From assembly GCF_008642355.1 (NCBI RefSeq), contig NZ_CP029193.1, forward strand, positions 4,240,001 to 4,304,000: DNA of 64,000 nt, read 5' to 3'. The notes below the pieces were generated by a model. It was not told the origin of the DNA. It saw nothing but the letters and a program-made list of their open reading frames with translations, and did not search any database. The number at the start of each line of letters is the position of its first letter. Positions within the stretch are counted from its first letter, which is position 1. The stretch comes from Streptomyces venezuelae (GTDB taxonomy: Bacteria > Actinomycetota > Actinomycetes > Streptomycetales > Streptomycetaceae). Shown here one piece after another: positions 1 through 8,604 of this stretch. Position numbers and translations under genes: made by a program.

Positions 1-882
1 GCCCGGTCCATCGTGGGCGGCGGGTCACGGTCACGGGCCCGCCTACCGCGCGGCTTGGCCGCTCGGGTCATCGGCTCGCGTGGCCGGGTGCGGCCCGTCC
101 CAACGCAAGCCACCCTCACCGTCCGGGTCGGGTCATCGGCTCTCGTTGCCGGGTGCGGTCCGGTCCATCGTGGGCGGAAGTCACGGTCGATGAGCTGTAT
201 CCGGCCGGGGGCCGCCCCCCTCCGGCACCTACTTCGGGAAAGTTGCGAATGCCTTCGCCGCGCGCCCCCCTGCCAAGCCGCACACGCCCCCCTGCTCACG
301 GGCTTACCGCGCCGGATTCGCGACATCCATGACGTAACTGACGGCGCACAGGGAAGCGAGAAGGGGGCGCGCGGCCGACCGATTCGCAACTTTCCCAAAG
401 TAGGTGCCGGAGGGCGCGGCGCCCCCCGGGCCACAGCTCATCGAGCATGGCTCCCGCCCACGTTGGGCCGGTCCGCACCCGGCAACGAAAGCGGCCGACC
501 CGCCCCGAACAGTGAGGGCCACTCACGATGAGCCGGTCCGCACCCGGCAGCGCGAGCGGATGACCCGAGCGGCCAAGCCGCGCGGTAGGCGGGCCCGTGA
601 CCGTGACCCGTCGGCCACGATGGACCGGGCCGCACCCGGCGATGAACGGCAATGACCCACCCACCCGGATCCGCCGCCTCACCCCTGGCCGTCCGGGTCA
701 AGAAACAGCTCGCGGTGGAGGGACGGGAGTCAAGGGTGGAGCGCAGCGGAATCGGCGCAGCCGACGCGCAGCGCAGCGGAGCGCCCTTTACTCCCGGCCC
801 GGAACCGCCACACTCCGCAAAACCCCGGGCGGCCCCGGCAACCATCGAAGACGCAGGCCCACCGAAGTCACCGCCCGCCTTC
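1..882. repeat. Long palindromic non-coding repeat, left copy (cut by window start)
   Basis: This stretch is built of nested inverted repeats. Arms ggcacctactt..gttgcgaat (224-250) and their inverse (382-408) enclose an asymmetric core. Outside them, a unit of about 35 bp containing gccgggtgcggnccggnccat recurs in one orientation at about 80 and 145 and inverted at about 460, 520 and 610. Positions about 80-882 reappear, inverted and nearly identical, at 23421-24225. The outer 165-bp arm at 676-850 is present on both sides of the right copy, so the matching left arm should lie just upstream of this window. Open reading frames through it are open on both strands and follow the repeat symmetry, so I treat them as non-coding. 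Confidence 0.8.
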
Positions 883-918
883 CCAGGCACCCCCTGCGCC
901 GACATGCAGGATGCCCCC

Positions 919-1548
919 ATGACCGCTCTGAGCTATTCCGCCGCATTCATCACGTTCTTCTCCGTCGTCGGCCCCCCAAAGGTCCTGCTCGCCTTCGCCG
1001 GCCTCGCCCAGACCCACCCCACGACCGAGCTGCGCCGAATCGCCCTGATCTCGTCGTCGGCGGCGATCCTCGTGGGCCTGGTCACCGGCATCGCCTCGCC
1101 CTGGCTCCTCGACCTCTTCCACATCTCGACCCCCGCGCTCCAGGTCGCGGGCGGCGTCATCTTCTTCATCTACGCCGTCGGCCTCGTCCTCGGCGTCCAC
1201 CTCGGCACGGAGGCCTCGGGCCCCGACGCACCGGACCTGGTCAGCGGGGTGCGGCAACTGCTCATGCCGTACGTGGTGAGCCCCCTCGCGATGACGGCGG
1301 TACTGATCGAGGGCGCGGCCCGCGACTCGTGGACGTGGCGGTCCACGGTGGTCGGCGCGTACGTCACCGTGATCGTGATCGACCTGCTGTGCGTCGTCGT
1401 CCTGGCCCGCATCCTCAGCCGCACGCACCACGCCACGATCGAACTCCTTGGCCGCCTCCTGGGCCTGCTGCTCGCGGCCGTGGGCGTGGACCTGGTCCTG
1501 GACGGCCTGACGTCACTCGGCGTCCCGGCGGACCGCGCCGGCCACTGA
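919..1548 (+). CDS. MarC family integral membrane protein
   Basis: A 209-residue polytopic membrane protein with about six hydrophobic segments. The N-terminal FFSVVGPPKVLLAF matches the MarC/UPF0056 signature around the first half-helix (usually P-x-G-N-x-P, here GPPKVLL). The C-terminal LGRLLGLLLAAVGVDLVLDG matches the conserved family end. MarC was once linked to antibiotic resistance, a link later withdrawn, and its transport substrate is unknown. I chose the ATG at 919 because AGGA lies 7 bases upstream. An in-frame ATG at 904 has a worse context, and the reading frame further upstream runs through the palindromic repeat. It is convergent with the next gene, 2 bp away. Confidence 0.8.
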   Translation: MTALSYSAAFITFFSVVGPPKVLLAFAGLAQTHPTTELRRIALISSSAAILVGLVTGIASPWLLDLFHISTPALQVAGGVIFFIYAVGLVLGVHLGTEASGPDAPDLVSGVRQLLMPYVVSPLAMTAVLIEGAARDSWTWRSTVVGAYVTVIVIDLLCVVVLARILSRTHHATIELLGRLLGLLLAAVGVDLVLDGLTSLGVPADRAGH

Positions 1549-1550
1549 AT

Positions 1551-1994
1551 TCAGGGTCCCGCGACGTCGGAACGGTCGTTGCAGAGCGCCCAGATGACGA
1601 AGACGCCGATCGCGATGGAGATCAGCGCCCACACGGGCGTGTACGGCAGCCACAGGAACTGCGCCACGATGGCCAGCGCGGCGAGCGCGACGCCGGTCGC
1701 CCTGGCCCAGCTCGCACCCTTGAGAATGCCCCACCCGACGACGGTCACGAGGATGCCGAGGACCAGGTGGATCCAGCCCCACGCGGTGAGGTTGAACTTG
1801 TAGACGTAGTCGCCGACGCGTTCGTACACGTCGTCCTTCGCGATACCGGCGATGCCCTCGAAGATGCCGAGGATGCCGTTCACCATCATCAGGACACCGG
1901 CGAACATCGTCCCGCCGGACGCCCAGAGCGCGGAGCCGCTCTCGTCGTGGCGGTGATCGGCGGGCTTGTCGGGCGCGGTGGCACTGCTGCTCAT
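1551..1994 (-). CDS. DUF7144-like four-helix membrane protein
   Basis: A 147-residue protein with a short polar N-terminus rich in Asp/His and four predicted transmembrane helices (GTMFAGVLMMVNGILGIFEG, then WIHLVLGILVTVVGWGIL, ATGVALAALAIVAQFLWLPY and VWALISIAIGVFVIWAL). This pattern is common in Streptomyces, where such proteins are annotated as hypothetical or DUF7144 membrane proteins. No enzymatic motif is visible. The start could be GTG at 2024, adding ten residues; the ATG at 1994 is preferred because the extension is basic and not hydrophobic. It ends 2 bp from marC, converging on it. Function unknown. Confidence 0.7.
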   Translation of the reverse strand: MSSSATAPDKPADHRHDESGSALWASGGTMFAGVLMMVNGILGIFEGIAGIAKDDVYERVGDYVYKFNLTAWGWIHLVLGILVTVVGWGILKGASWARATGVALAALAIVAQFLWLPYTPVWALISIAIGVFVIWALCNDRSDVAGP

Positions 1995-2289
1995 GGCGCC
2001 GCCCCATTTCTTCCGTAGGGACACACAGGGGACTTTCAGCGTCGAGCGGGGAGGCGCGCGCGGCCAGCGGTGTGGGCCGAACGGGTGACGGACGAGTTAC
2101 GTGATGCGCGTCATCTCAGAGCGACGCTCTGATCACCCTGTGCGCAGGGGTCGAACTGCGCGACCTCACGGCGTCACTGATCGGGCAGGTGGAGACGACC
2201 AGAAGGGTGCCGCCCAGGGACTTCGCGGAACGGGTGGACGCGGCGCCGTCACCCGTACCGCCTTCACCCACCTCGTCGCGGCAGCACAG

Positions 2290-3234
2290 TCAGCGGAGAT
2301 CTGACGCGACCCGCGAGGTGACCGCCTCGGCCATGCGCCGGATGCCCGGCGAACGCACCGGGCAGGGCCGGGACCTGGCCGTGGTCGGCGCAAGGCAGAA
2401 GTGCAGGTAGTCCTTGTCACGGTGGAGAGCCGTGAGCCCCGCACCCGGCTCCGTGCAGTACGCCGCGTGGGCCCGCTCGTACGCCGTGCAGGGCAACTTC
2501 TCCACCCACGTGTAGCGATCCGCGCCCGGAGCCACCGTTTTGCCCGCGTCGGCGACGAGGCCCCCCGAGGCGCGGGCCTGCGCCTGGTAGATGGCGTTGA
2601 CGCGGCGCACGCGGTCCGGCGTGATCGCGTCGGGTCCCTGGAGGACCCACACGACACGCGTCCGCCCACCCCCCGCGCCCCGGATCTGCGCGGCGAGGCG
2701 CCGCGCGTCCGCCGCGTACCGGTCGAAGTACTCCGCGCGCCGCTTGTCGTAGGTGATCCCCTTCATGCACGGCGTGTAGCCCCACGCGTTGCCCCAGAAC
2801 TGGAGGATGACGTAGTCGGGCCGTTGAGCGCGTACGAGAGCCGCCGCCTTGTCCTTGTCGGGGACGAGGGAGGCCTCACCCGTGCCGTCGAGGTAGTCGC
2901 AGAGGGTCGTGCCGGAGTACGGCGCGCTCCGGTACCGAGCACCGAGGCGGCCCTTGAGGTGCTGTCCGAGGACGACCTGGTTCTCCATGGCGAGGGAGTC
3001 GCCGAGGTAGAGGACCTTGGGGGCGCGGACAGGCTTGCCCGGGGCGTTGCGCGCCGCGCGTTCACGGGGCGTCGTGGACGGCCCGGCGGACGAACCCGAG
3101 CGCGCCGCGGACTCCGACGCCTGGGGAAGATCCGCCGGTGCCGCGTCCCCGGACCCGGGGTCCCCGCACGCGCCCAGCAACAGCAGCCCGGCGACGACCC
3201 CCGCGCCCCAAAGACTCCGCTTCCGCTTCCGCAT
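2290..3234 (-). CDS. SGNH/GDSL-type hydrolase lipoprotein
   Basis: A 314-residue predicted lipoprotein. A basic start and hydrophobic stretch end in lipobox LLGAC (Cys23), followed by a Ser/Ala/Pro-rich linker of about 45 residues. The domain begins VLYLGDSLAMEN, with the GDS block I and nucleophile Ser80, contains FWGNAWGYTPC as a candidate oxyanion Asn block, and has a late DYLHFC that may supply the catalytic Asp-His. This fits SGNH esterase/acylhydrolase domains acting on the outer face of the membrane, possibly deacetylating or transferring acyl groups on cell-wall glycans; the substrate is not known. The ATG at 3234 has GGGAG upstream and begins the signal peptide. A longer in-frame start at 3336 would bury the signal. 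Confidence 0.78.
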   Translation of the reverse strand: MRKRKRSLWGAGVVAGLLLLGACGDPGSGDAAPADLPQASESAARSGSSAGPSTTPRERAARNAPGKPVRAPKVLYLGDSLAMENQVVLGQHLKGRLGARYRSAPYSGTTLCDYLDGTGEASLVPDKDKAAALVRAQRPDYVILQFWGNAWGYTPCMKGITYDKRRAEYFDRYAADARRLAAQIRGAGGGRTRVVWVLQGPDAITPDRVRRVNAIYQAQARASGGLVADAGKTVAPGADRYTWVEKLPCTAYERAHAAYCTEPGAGLTALHRDKDYLHFCLAPTTARSRPCPVRSPGIRRMAEAVTSRVASDLR

Positions 3235-3332
3235 GCGGCAACTCCCGCCCCAGACAGCCGAAATGGCCCTAAGGCAAACACACGCGCGGCGGGGAGGGAA
3301 GACCCTCACGGGCCAAGCCGACGCCGAGGTTA

Positions 3333-4502
3333 TCAACGTTGGGCGCGCGCGAAACGGTCCGCCAGCGCCCGGAACGACTCCTTCGGCTCCCAGTGCCAGG
3401 GGGACCCCGGGTCCTCCGGACGCTTCCGCAACACCTTGGCGAGCCCGTAACTGGCGACGTCCAGGTCATGACGGGGCGAGTCGGGCCGGTGCGGCAGCTC
3501 GGGGCTGACGAACTGGTAGACCAGCGCCGCGTGCAGGTTCATGGACTCGAAGACGTCGAAGACGTCGGAGAGGTAAGCGGCCTGCGTACGTTCGCTGCGT
3601 ACGAGCCCACCCGTGATCACCGGAGGCTCCACGGAGTAGTCGATGGACTCGTACCATCCCATGCCCCCGTCCTGCGGAGCCCCTTCGTACGTGCACGAGC
3701 CGCACTCGGTGATGGCGACGGGCTTGCCCCAACGGGCGTGCGGGGAGAGGTCTTTCACGTAGCCCCGCGCGTTCGCGTGGTACCCGTAGTAGTTCACGCT
3801 GACCAGGTCGAAGAGGGACCAGTCGACGTCGTCGTCGTGGGCGGCGCCGTACGTCAAAGGGCCTCGGAAGACGCGGCGACCGGTCTTCGCGGCGAGCCCG
3901 ACGAAGCGTCGGACCTCCCGGACCATGCGCTCAGGGTCGTAGTTGCCCCTGAGGATGTTCCGCACCCGCTCCAGCGCGTCGGCGCCCGGCACGATCCCGG
4001 GCACGAACAGCACGAACTCGCACCCGACGCTGAGGTACACGCGCGCCCCTTGCCGCCGCATGCGTTCGGCGTGCCGGCCGGTCTCGGCGAGGTGGTCGAG
4101 GATGTCCCGCTCCGGGACGTCGGCGAGGCGCGGCTGCAGCCAGACGTGGAGCCCGCGCTCGGCGGCTTCGGAGGCGGTGGCGGCGAGGCGGTCGACGCCG
4201 GTGCCGTACACGGAGACGGAGTCGGCGTGCAGCTCGTGCCTGATGGCGCGCAGATCGCGCCGCATGCGGTCCGCACTCCACGCGGTGGCGGGCCCGTCCC
4301 CGTCCCCCACCTCGTAACAGACGCCCCGATACGCCAACCCGCGCCGGGGCGGAGTGTGAGCACCGACGGCGGCCCCGGCCTCGCCCGCGCCCGCCCCCAG
4401 CACCCCGGTGGCCACCGCGGCCCCTACGGCCGCACTCCCCGCCAGAAACCGCCCCCGACTGATCCCGCCGACCGCACTGATCCCACCGACGTCGTCCCGC
4501 AC
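3333..4502 (-). CDS. Secreted glycoside hydrolase-like TIM-barrel protein
   Basis: A 389-residue protein with a Tat-like export signal (ISRGRFLAG followed by an Ala/Gly-rich hydrophobic stretch and a likely cut near AGAA). The mature part shows alternating beta strands and helices of a (beta/alpha)8 barrel: GLAYRGVCYEV, ADSVSVYG, HVWLQPRL, RVYLSVGCEF, FDLVSVNYY, PVAITECGS and AALVYQFVSP. Glu162 after strand 4 and Glu266 after strand 7 sit where clan GH-A enzymes place acid/base and nucleophile, so glycosidase activity is a reasonable inference; the family is not identified. The GTG at 4502 has GGGAGG at good spacing. It lies just upstream of the SGNH lipoprotein on the same strand, so joint expression is possible. 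Confidence 0.62.
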   Translation of the reverse strand: MRDDVGGISAVGGISRGRFLAGSAAVGAAVATGVLGAGAGEAGAAVGAHTPPRRGLAYRGVCYEVGDGDGPATAWSADRMRRDLRAIRHELHADSVSVYGTGVDRLAATASEAAERGLHVWLQPRLADVPERDILDHLAETGRHAERMRRQGARVYLSVGCEFVLFVPGIVPGADALERVRNILRGNYDPERMVREVRRFVGLAAKTGRRVFRGPLTYGAAHDDDVDWSLFDLVSVNYYGYHANARGYVKDLSPHARWGKPVAITECGSCTYEGAPQDGGMGWYESIDYSVEPPVITGGLVRSERTQAAYLSDVFDVFESMNLHAALVYQFVSPELPHRPDSPRHDLDVASYGLAKVLRKRPEDPGSPWHWEPKESFRALADRFARAQR

Positions 4503-4649
4503 AGCGCCTCCCGTGATCCCGAACCGGCGGCGGCCCCAACCGCCGCCGTCCGGTGATCCCGAGCATGCCGATCAGCGCGGGGCGCGCTCATCGCACTTTG
4601 GTCTACGCGTGGCCGCCGAAGGTCGGCACCGACGACCCCGCGGGACGGG

Positions 4650-5015
4650 TCAGCGGGCCACGAACTGGGTGAGGATCGCCTGGACCTCGTAGATGTCGAC
4701 GCCCTTCGTGAACGTCTTCTGCATCGGCGCGGGGTTGCCGGAGATCCAGATCTTCAGCTCCGCGTCGAGGTCGAAGTGGCCCGCGGTCTCCACGGCGAAG
4801 TGCGTGATGCTGCGGTACGGCACCGAGTGGTACTCGACCTTCTTGCCGGTGATCCCCTGCTTGTCGACCATGATCAGTCGACGGTCCGTGAACAGCATGG
4901 TGTCGCGTATCAGCGTGTACGCGGCGTGCACCTGCTCACCGTGGCCGAGCAGCCGCGCGTACTCGTTCTGCGCCTTCATCGGGTCTACGGTGTGCGCGTT
5001 TCCGAACAGTGCCAT
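4650..5015 (-). CDS. PH domain-containing small protein
   Basis: A 121-residue soluble protein resembling bacterial pleckstrin-homology (bPH/YokE-like) domains: GEQVHAAYTLIRDTMLFTDRRLIMVDKQGITGKKVEYHSVPYRSI is the typical pattern of a beta-sandwich with D-R-R-L-I in strand 3 and Y-x-S-V-P-Y-x-x-I after the turn. The family has no known enzymatic role and occurs in membrane-associated or stress contexts. The ATG at 5015 is preceded by a run of six G residues as ribosome site. It is divergent from the caspase-like gene, with 163 bp between the two starts. Confidence 0.75.
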   Translation of the reverse strand: MALFGNAHTVDPMKAQNEYARLLGHGEQVHAAYTLIRDTMLFTDRRLIMVDKQGITGKKVEYHSVPYRSITHFAVETAGHFDLDAELKIWISGNPAPMQKTFTKGVDIYEVQAILTQFVAR

Positions 5016-5178
5016 GGTCAGGCCCCCCTGGTAGAAGTACGAATCGTCCCGGATGGAATGCGGGATCTCGCCACTGTACGGGGGTGAGCGGGGCAGCGTC
5101 GAAGGTCTGTGCGACGTGGCCGGGCGGCAACCCCGTCCGGGAAATCCACGTCTCCCCCTACGGAGAAGGGGGACGCCG

Positions 5179-5796
5179 ATGACGAGGGAGTCGAAGCCGG
5201 AACCCGGGGCCGAAGCCCGCTGGCTCGCCACCCAACGCCCCTCCCGCATCCGCGAAGTGCAGGCTGGGCGGCCCGCGTGGACCCGGGTCGACCTGCTCGA
5301 CGTCGAGGAGGGCGGCGCCCGCGCCTTACGGGACGCCCTCGAAGTCTTCGGTGTCCAGGTCACCTACGTACGGGTGGGCCAGCCCCGCCACCTGATCGCG
5401 GCCCTGGACGACCCTGACGCCCCCTACGTGATCATCGCCTGCCACGGCGACGAAGGCCGCATCCTCCTCCCCGAACTTGCCCCCGAACTGGCGCGGTTCC
5501 AGCCGTTCGACGGCGAGATGGGACCGGCCGAGGTGCGCACGCACGTCCGTCTCTCCGGCAGTGTCGTCATCCTCACCGGCTGCGACGCCGGCGACCCGGA
5601 ACTCGTCGACGCGTTCCTCGACGCGGGCGCGAGCGCCTGCGTGGCCCCCAGGGGCGCCCCCTTCGGCTACGCGAGCGTCTTCGCGCCCCTGTTCCTCTTC
5701 TACGAGCTGACCGAGCTCCGCACCCTGGAGCAGGCCGTGGCCCGCCTCCGCGCCCACGACGACGAGCTCTCCATGTGGCACATCCGCACCCGCTGA
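5179..5796 (+). CDS. Caspase/CHAT-like fold protein (putative His-Cys protease)
   Basis: A 205-residue protein with no signal peptide. The central part reads YVIIACHGDEG (His89-Gly90) followed about 45 residues later by VVILTGCDAGDPELVDAFLDAGAS (Cys135). A hydrophobic strand ending in H-G and a second strand ending in a Cys, then an acidic residue and an A-F-L-x-x-G-A helix, is the arrangement of CHAT/caspase-like cysteine peptidases. It lacks the usual C-terminal W-P-V extension, having APFGYASVFAPLFLFYEL instead. It stands alone, without TPR or partner effector. GGGGGA precedes the ATG at 5179. Alternatively it is a non-catalytic relative. Protease activity is inferred, not shown. Confidence 0.5.
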   Translation: MTRESKPEPGAEARWLATQRPSRIREVQAGRPAWTRVDLLDVEEGGARALRDALEVFGVQVTYVRVGQPRHLIAALDDPDAPYVIIACHGDEGRILLPELAPELARFQPFDGEMGPAEVRTHVRLSGSVVILTGCDAGDPELVDAFLDAGASACVAPRGAPFGYASVFAPLFLFYELTELRTLEQAVARLRAHDDELSMWHIRTR

Positions 5797-5823
5797 CCGC
5801 GCCGAACGGCTCCTGCACAGGTC

Positions 5824-6537
5824 CTAGAAGTCGTCGGCGCCATTGCGCAGCTCGTACGTCCAGTAGCCCGTCAGCGCCTTCGCCGGGTCGACGGCGATGC
5901 CGGCGCTGCCGGGGGCCCTGACCGCGGCCATGCCGCCGCCCTGGAGCGTCACCTGGAAGGCCGAGACGGGCTCGTTGGTCTCGTCGACGCCGCCGTCCGA
6001 GATCTTGACCAGCGCGTACGCGGGGGCGCCCGCCTTCAGGACGACCGGGGACGCGGGCTTGCTCTTGGCGACGGCCGGCACGTCCTGCTTGTGGCTCTCC
6101 AGGAACTGGATCTCCGGGAAGCCGGTCATCTTGCAGCTGTGGCCCGACGTGTTCTTCGCGGTCAGGACGATGTGGGTGTAGGGCGGGCCGCCGTGGCGCG
6201 CGGCGCTGATGGTGACGTCCTTGGTGGTGCAGACGGGCGCGGCGGCCGCGGCGGTCCGCTTGCCGCCGGGCTTGGCGGCAACCGTGGCACCCGCGGCCTT
6301 GACGTCGTGGGACCCGCCGACGGTCACCGTGGTCTCGCCGTTGGCCTCGGACTTGGCCCCGGCCTTGGACTCCGCCTTGGTCCCGGTCGCCGCGACCGTC
6401 GCCCCGGCCGGCTCCGCCGCCTTCGTGTCGGAGCCGCTGCCGCAGGCGGTGAGGGAGAGGGCGAGCACGGCGGCGCCGGTGGCGGCGAGAGCGGTGGAGC
6501 GGCCGAGGACAGTGGTGCGGCTGCGGAACGTACGCAT
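5824..6537 (-). CDS. DUF4232 lipoprotein
   Basis: A 237-residue predicted lipoprotein: basic start, hydrophobic segment and lipobox LTAC (Cys32), then a low-complexity Ala/Lys/Gly/Thr linker of about 90 residues rich in short repeats such as AATGTKAESKAGAKSEANG. The C-terminal domain beginning VCTTKDVTISAARHGG and continuing HIVLTAKNTSGHSCKMTGFPEIQFL matches DUF4232, a secreted actinobacterial domain of unknown function with a conserved Cys pair. The ATG at 6537 has GGGGGAAA upstream; an earlier in-frame start at 6633 lacks a ribosome site. It is convergent with the caspase-like gene, leaving 27 bp between the stops. Confidence 0.8.
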   Translation of the reverse strand: MRTFRSRTTVLGRSTALAATGAAVLALSLTACGSGSDTKAAEPAGATVAATGTKAESKAGAKSEANGETTVTVGGSHDVKAAGATVAAKPGGKRTAAAAAPVCTTKDVTISAARHGGPPYTHIVLTAKNTSGHSCKMTGFPEIQFLESHKQDVPAVAKSKPASPVVLKAGAPAYALVKISDGGVDETNEPVSAFQVTLQGGGMAAVRAPGSAGIAVDPAKALTGYWTYELRNGADDF

Positions 6538-6651
6538 GGGATTTCCCCCGAGGTGAATGGTCATGAACTGCTGGGAGTCAGCGCCTGACCTGCAGGCCTG
6601 CCGACACGCACCACTCTGACCGGCCCCGCTCACGTTCCGCTGCCGTACCGC

Positions 6652-7419
6652 TCACGTCCCGCTGTCGCGCCCCTCCGGGGCCGCGCCGGTGGGGTCGGTC
6701 AGCGCCGGGTCAGCCTGTCCGTCGACCACCTCGCGCGCCACGTCGTTCAGCGGCCGCCGCTGGGACCTGGCATGCGAGCGCAGCGCGTCGAACGCGTCGT
6801 CCATGGTCAGCGACCTGCGCGTCGCGAGCACGCCCTTGGCCTGCTCGATGACCACGCGGCTGGTCAGGGCCCGCTCCAGCTGGCCGGTGAGCGTCCGGCC
6901 CTGCTCGGCCTCCTGCGCGCGGTGCAGCGTGACGGCGGTGAAGTCGGCGAGGGACTGGCCCAGCGCCCGCGCGTCGGCCGAGGGGACGTTTCCCCGGTCG
7001 GAGAAGAGGACGAGCGCCCCGAGCGTACGGTCCGGCACCACGAGAGGCAGGGCGACGACGTGCGTGTGACCGAGCGCCAGGGCCCGCGGGACGTAGCGGG
7101 GCCAGTGGCGTCGCAGCGGCGTGTCGTCCAGCGACAGCGGCGCCGTGAGGCGCGCGTCGGTGCGGCGCGGGCCGTGGCCGGGGCCCTCCTGCCAGGAGAG
7201 CGCCTCGTGCTCCAGGCGCGTCACGTCGGAATCGGAACCGTTCACCCGCGCCTTCTCGCGCCCGCCCGGCGTGTACACCACGGACGCGGCGCGCACCTGG
7301 AGCAGGGCCGGGCTGCGGTCCGCCAGAATCGCGAGGGTTTCGGATACGTCCGGTGAGCCTTCCGTCGCGCTGCCGGCCAGGGCCACGAACACGTCGGCCA
7401 GCTGCTGTTGGGGCGTCAT
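6652..7419 (-). CDS. GAF-ANTAR regulatory protein (downstream of pair)
   Basis: A 255-residue protein with an N-terminal GAF-like sensor (residues about 5-165, including ALALGHTHVVALPLVVPDRTLGALVLFS) and a C-terminal ANTAR domain (LERALTSRVVIEQAKGVLATRRSLTMDDAFDALRSHARSQ, about 180-230). ANTAR domains bind RNA dual hairpins and antiterminate transcription, so this is probably a ligand- or redox-responsive RNA-level regulator. It is the second gene of a two-gene unit; the first ends 18 bp upstream and encodes a homologue. No nearby dual-hairpin target was identified by eye. Confidence 0.82.
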   Translation of the reverse strand: MTPQQQLADVFVALAGSATEGSPDVSETLAILADRSPALLQVRAASVVYTPGGREKARVNGSDSDVTRLEHEALSWQEGPGHGPRRTDARLTAPLSLDDTPLRRHWPRYVPRALALGHTHVVALPLVVPDRTLGALVLFSDRGNVPSADARALGQSLADFTAVTLHRAQEAEQGRTLTGQLERALTSRVVIEQAKGVLATRRSLTMDDAFDALRSHARSQRRPLNDVAREVVDGQADPALTDPTGAAPEGRDSGT

Positions 7420-7437
7420 GCCGAGCTCCTCAGGAAT

Positions 7438-8301
7438 TCAGGGATACGGATCTCCGTTCAGGATCCGCCGGGCGATGGCCGCGGTCGTCGTCTCGTCGGC
7501 GAACGCCCGTGCCTTGATCAGTGCCAGTGCGTCGGCGATGCCGCAGCCGATCCGCACGGAGAGGACGCCCACCGCCTGCTGCACGACGTCCCTGTGGTCC
7601 GTGCCGCCGTACAGTTCCGGATCGGCGTCCGGCCCCAGCAGCACGATGCGGGTGAGGGCGGCGGTGACCTCCGCGAGGTCGGTGGACCTCAGGAGCCCCG
7701 CGCGTGGGTCGAACACCGCCAGGGAACCGAAGCAGCCGGCCTGCGTCTCCAGGGGGACGGCGAGCACCGACGTGAAACCCATGGAGGTGAACACCGGGCC
7801 GTACCCGGGCCAGCGCCGCTCGATCTGCGCGCCCGCCGAATGGACCGGACGGCGCTCGTACGCCGCGTCGCGGCTCGGCCCCTCGCCCAGGACGAACTCC
7901 AAGTCCTGGGCGGACAGGGCGGGTTCGTCGGAGACAGCGACCGCCAGCTGGTTCTGCGCGGAGTCGACCAGCGTGATCGCGGCGCTTGCCGTGCCCAGCG
8001 CCTCCGCCACGCCGGTCATGAAGCGGGGCCGGCTCCCCTTGCCCCGGACCCACGCCGACGTACGGTCGGCGAAGGCGGCGTGCAGGACGGCGAAGGAGCG
8101 GTGGCAGGCGGCCGACCGCCGGTGGGTCTGGGCGACGTGCGTGTGGAACTTCCTGCAGTCGGGGTCTGGATCGGACGCCGCGAGGTGTTCGTGCCGGGCG
8201 GCCGAGGCCGCGGCCCTCTCCGCCCGGTCGAGCGCGCGGGAGGCACGTCCTCGTGCGGTCGACACCAGGCCGAGGGCTTCGTCGTACCCCTGCGGCTCCA
8301 T
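7438..8301 (-). CDS. GAF-ANTAR regulatory protein (upstream of pair)
   Basis: A 287-residue protein with an extra N-terminal helical region (residues 1-90, rich in Ala/Arg/His, probably coiled coil), a GAF domain (about 95-225, including GFTSVLAVPLETQAGCFGSLAVFD) and a degenerate ANTAR domain (DVVQQAVGVLSVRIGCGIADALALIKARAFADETTTAAIARRIL). The usual I-x-Q-A-K-G is V-Q-Q-A-V-G here. It is cotranscribed with the adjacent GAF-ANTAR gene, so the two may hetero-oligomerise. Its start is ATG, and the next gene upstream is divergent and 303 bp away. Confidence 0.78.
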   Translation of the reverse strand: MEPQGYDEALGLVSTARGRASRALDRAERAAASAARHEHLAASDPDPDCRKFHTHVAQTHRRSAACHRSFAVLHAAFADRTSAWVRGKGSRPRFMTGVAEALGTASAAITLVDSAQNQLAVAVSDEPALSAQDLEFVLGEGPSRDAAYERRPVHSAGAQIERRWPGYGPVFTSMGFTSVLAVPLETQAGCFGSLAVFDPRAGLLRSTDLAEVTAALTRIVLLGPDADPELYGGTDHRDVVQQAVGVLSVRIGCGIADALALIKARAFADETTTAAIARRILNGDPYP

Positions 8302-8604
8302 GCCAGAAGCGTACGCCCGCAGCCTCGTTCGGCGGGGGAATCCGGCTCTCTTCCATCATCAGGACGACCCCGCCGTTGTGACCGCCGTGCAGGTCGCGGA
8401 CGGTGTCGCAAGTCGCCTGGATGGCGTCCGGCGGCGGAGCCGGTTGATACCCGGGTCGGGCGGCCCGTCCTCGTAGGCGCTGGTCCGCAGAAGGTCCGTG
8501 TACTGGACGACGATGCTCGACACCACAAGCCCCGTGATCGTTCAGCATCAGGGCCCTTCACAGGTGAGGGATCGCAGAAGCACCGGACGCTGTACCGTCC
8601 GTGC
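8302..8604. other. Intergenic region without a recognised gene
   Basis: These 303 bases separate the divergent GAF-ANTAR pair from the next plus-strand gene. I see no coding signature. The only clear element is a TACCGT -10-like hexamer at 8593-8598, six bases before the next start codon. Confidence 0.5.

Noticed and set aside
13..531. Long open frames on both strands of the palindromic repeat, with near-identical frames in the right copy
   Set aside because: Frames are open on both strands at once, follow the repeat symmetry, have no ribosome site and show no codon bias; they reflect GC-rich repeats, not genes.
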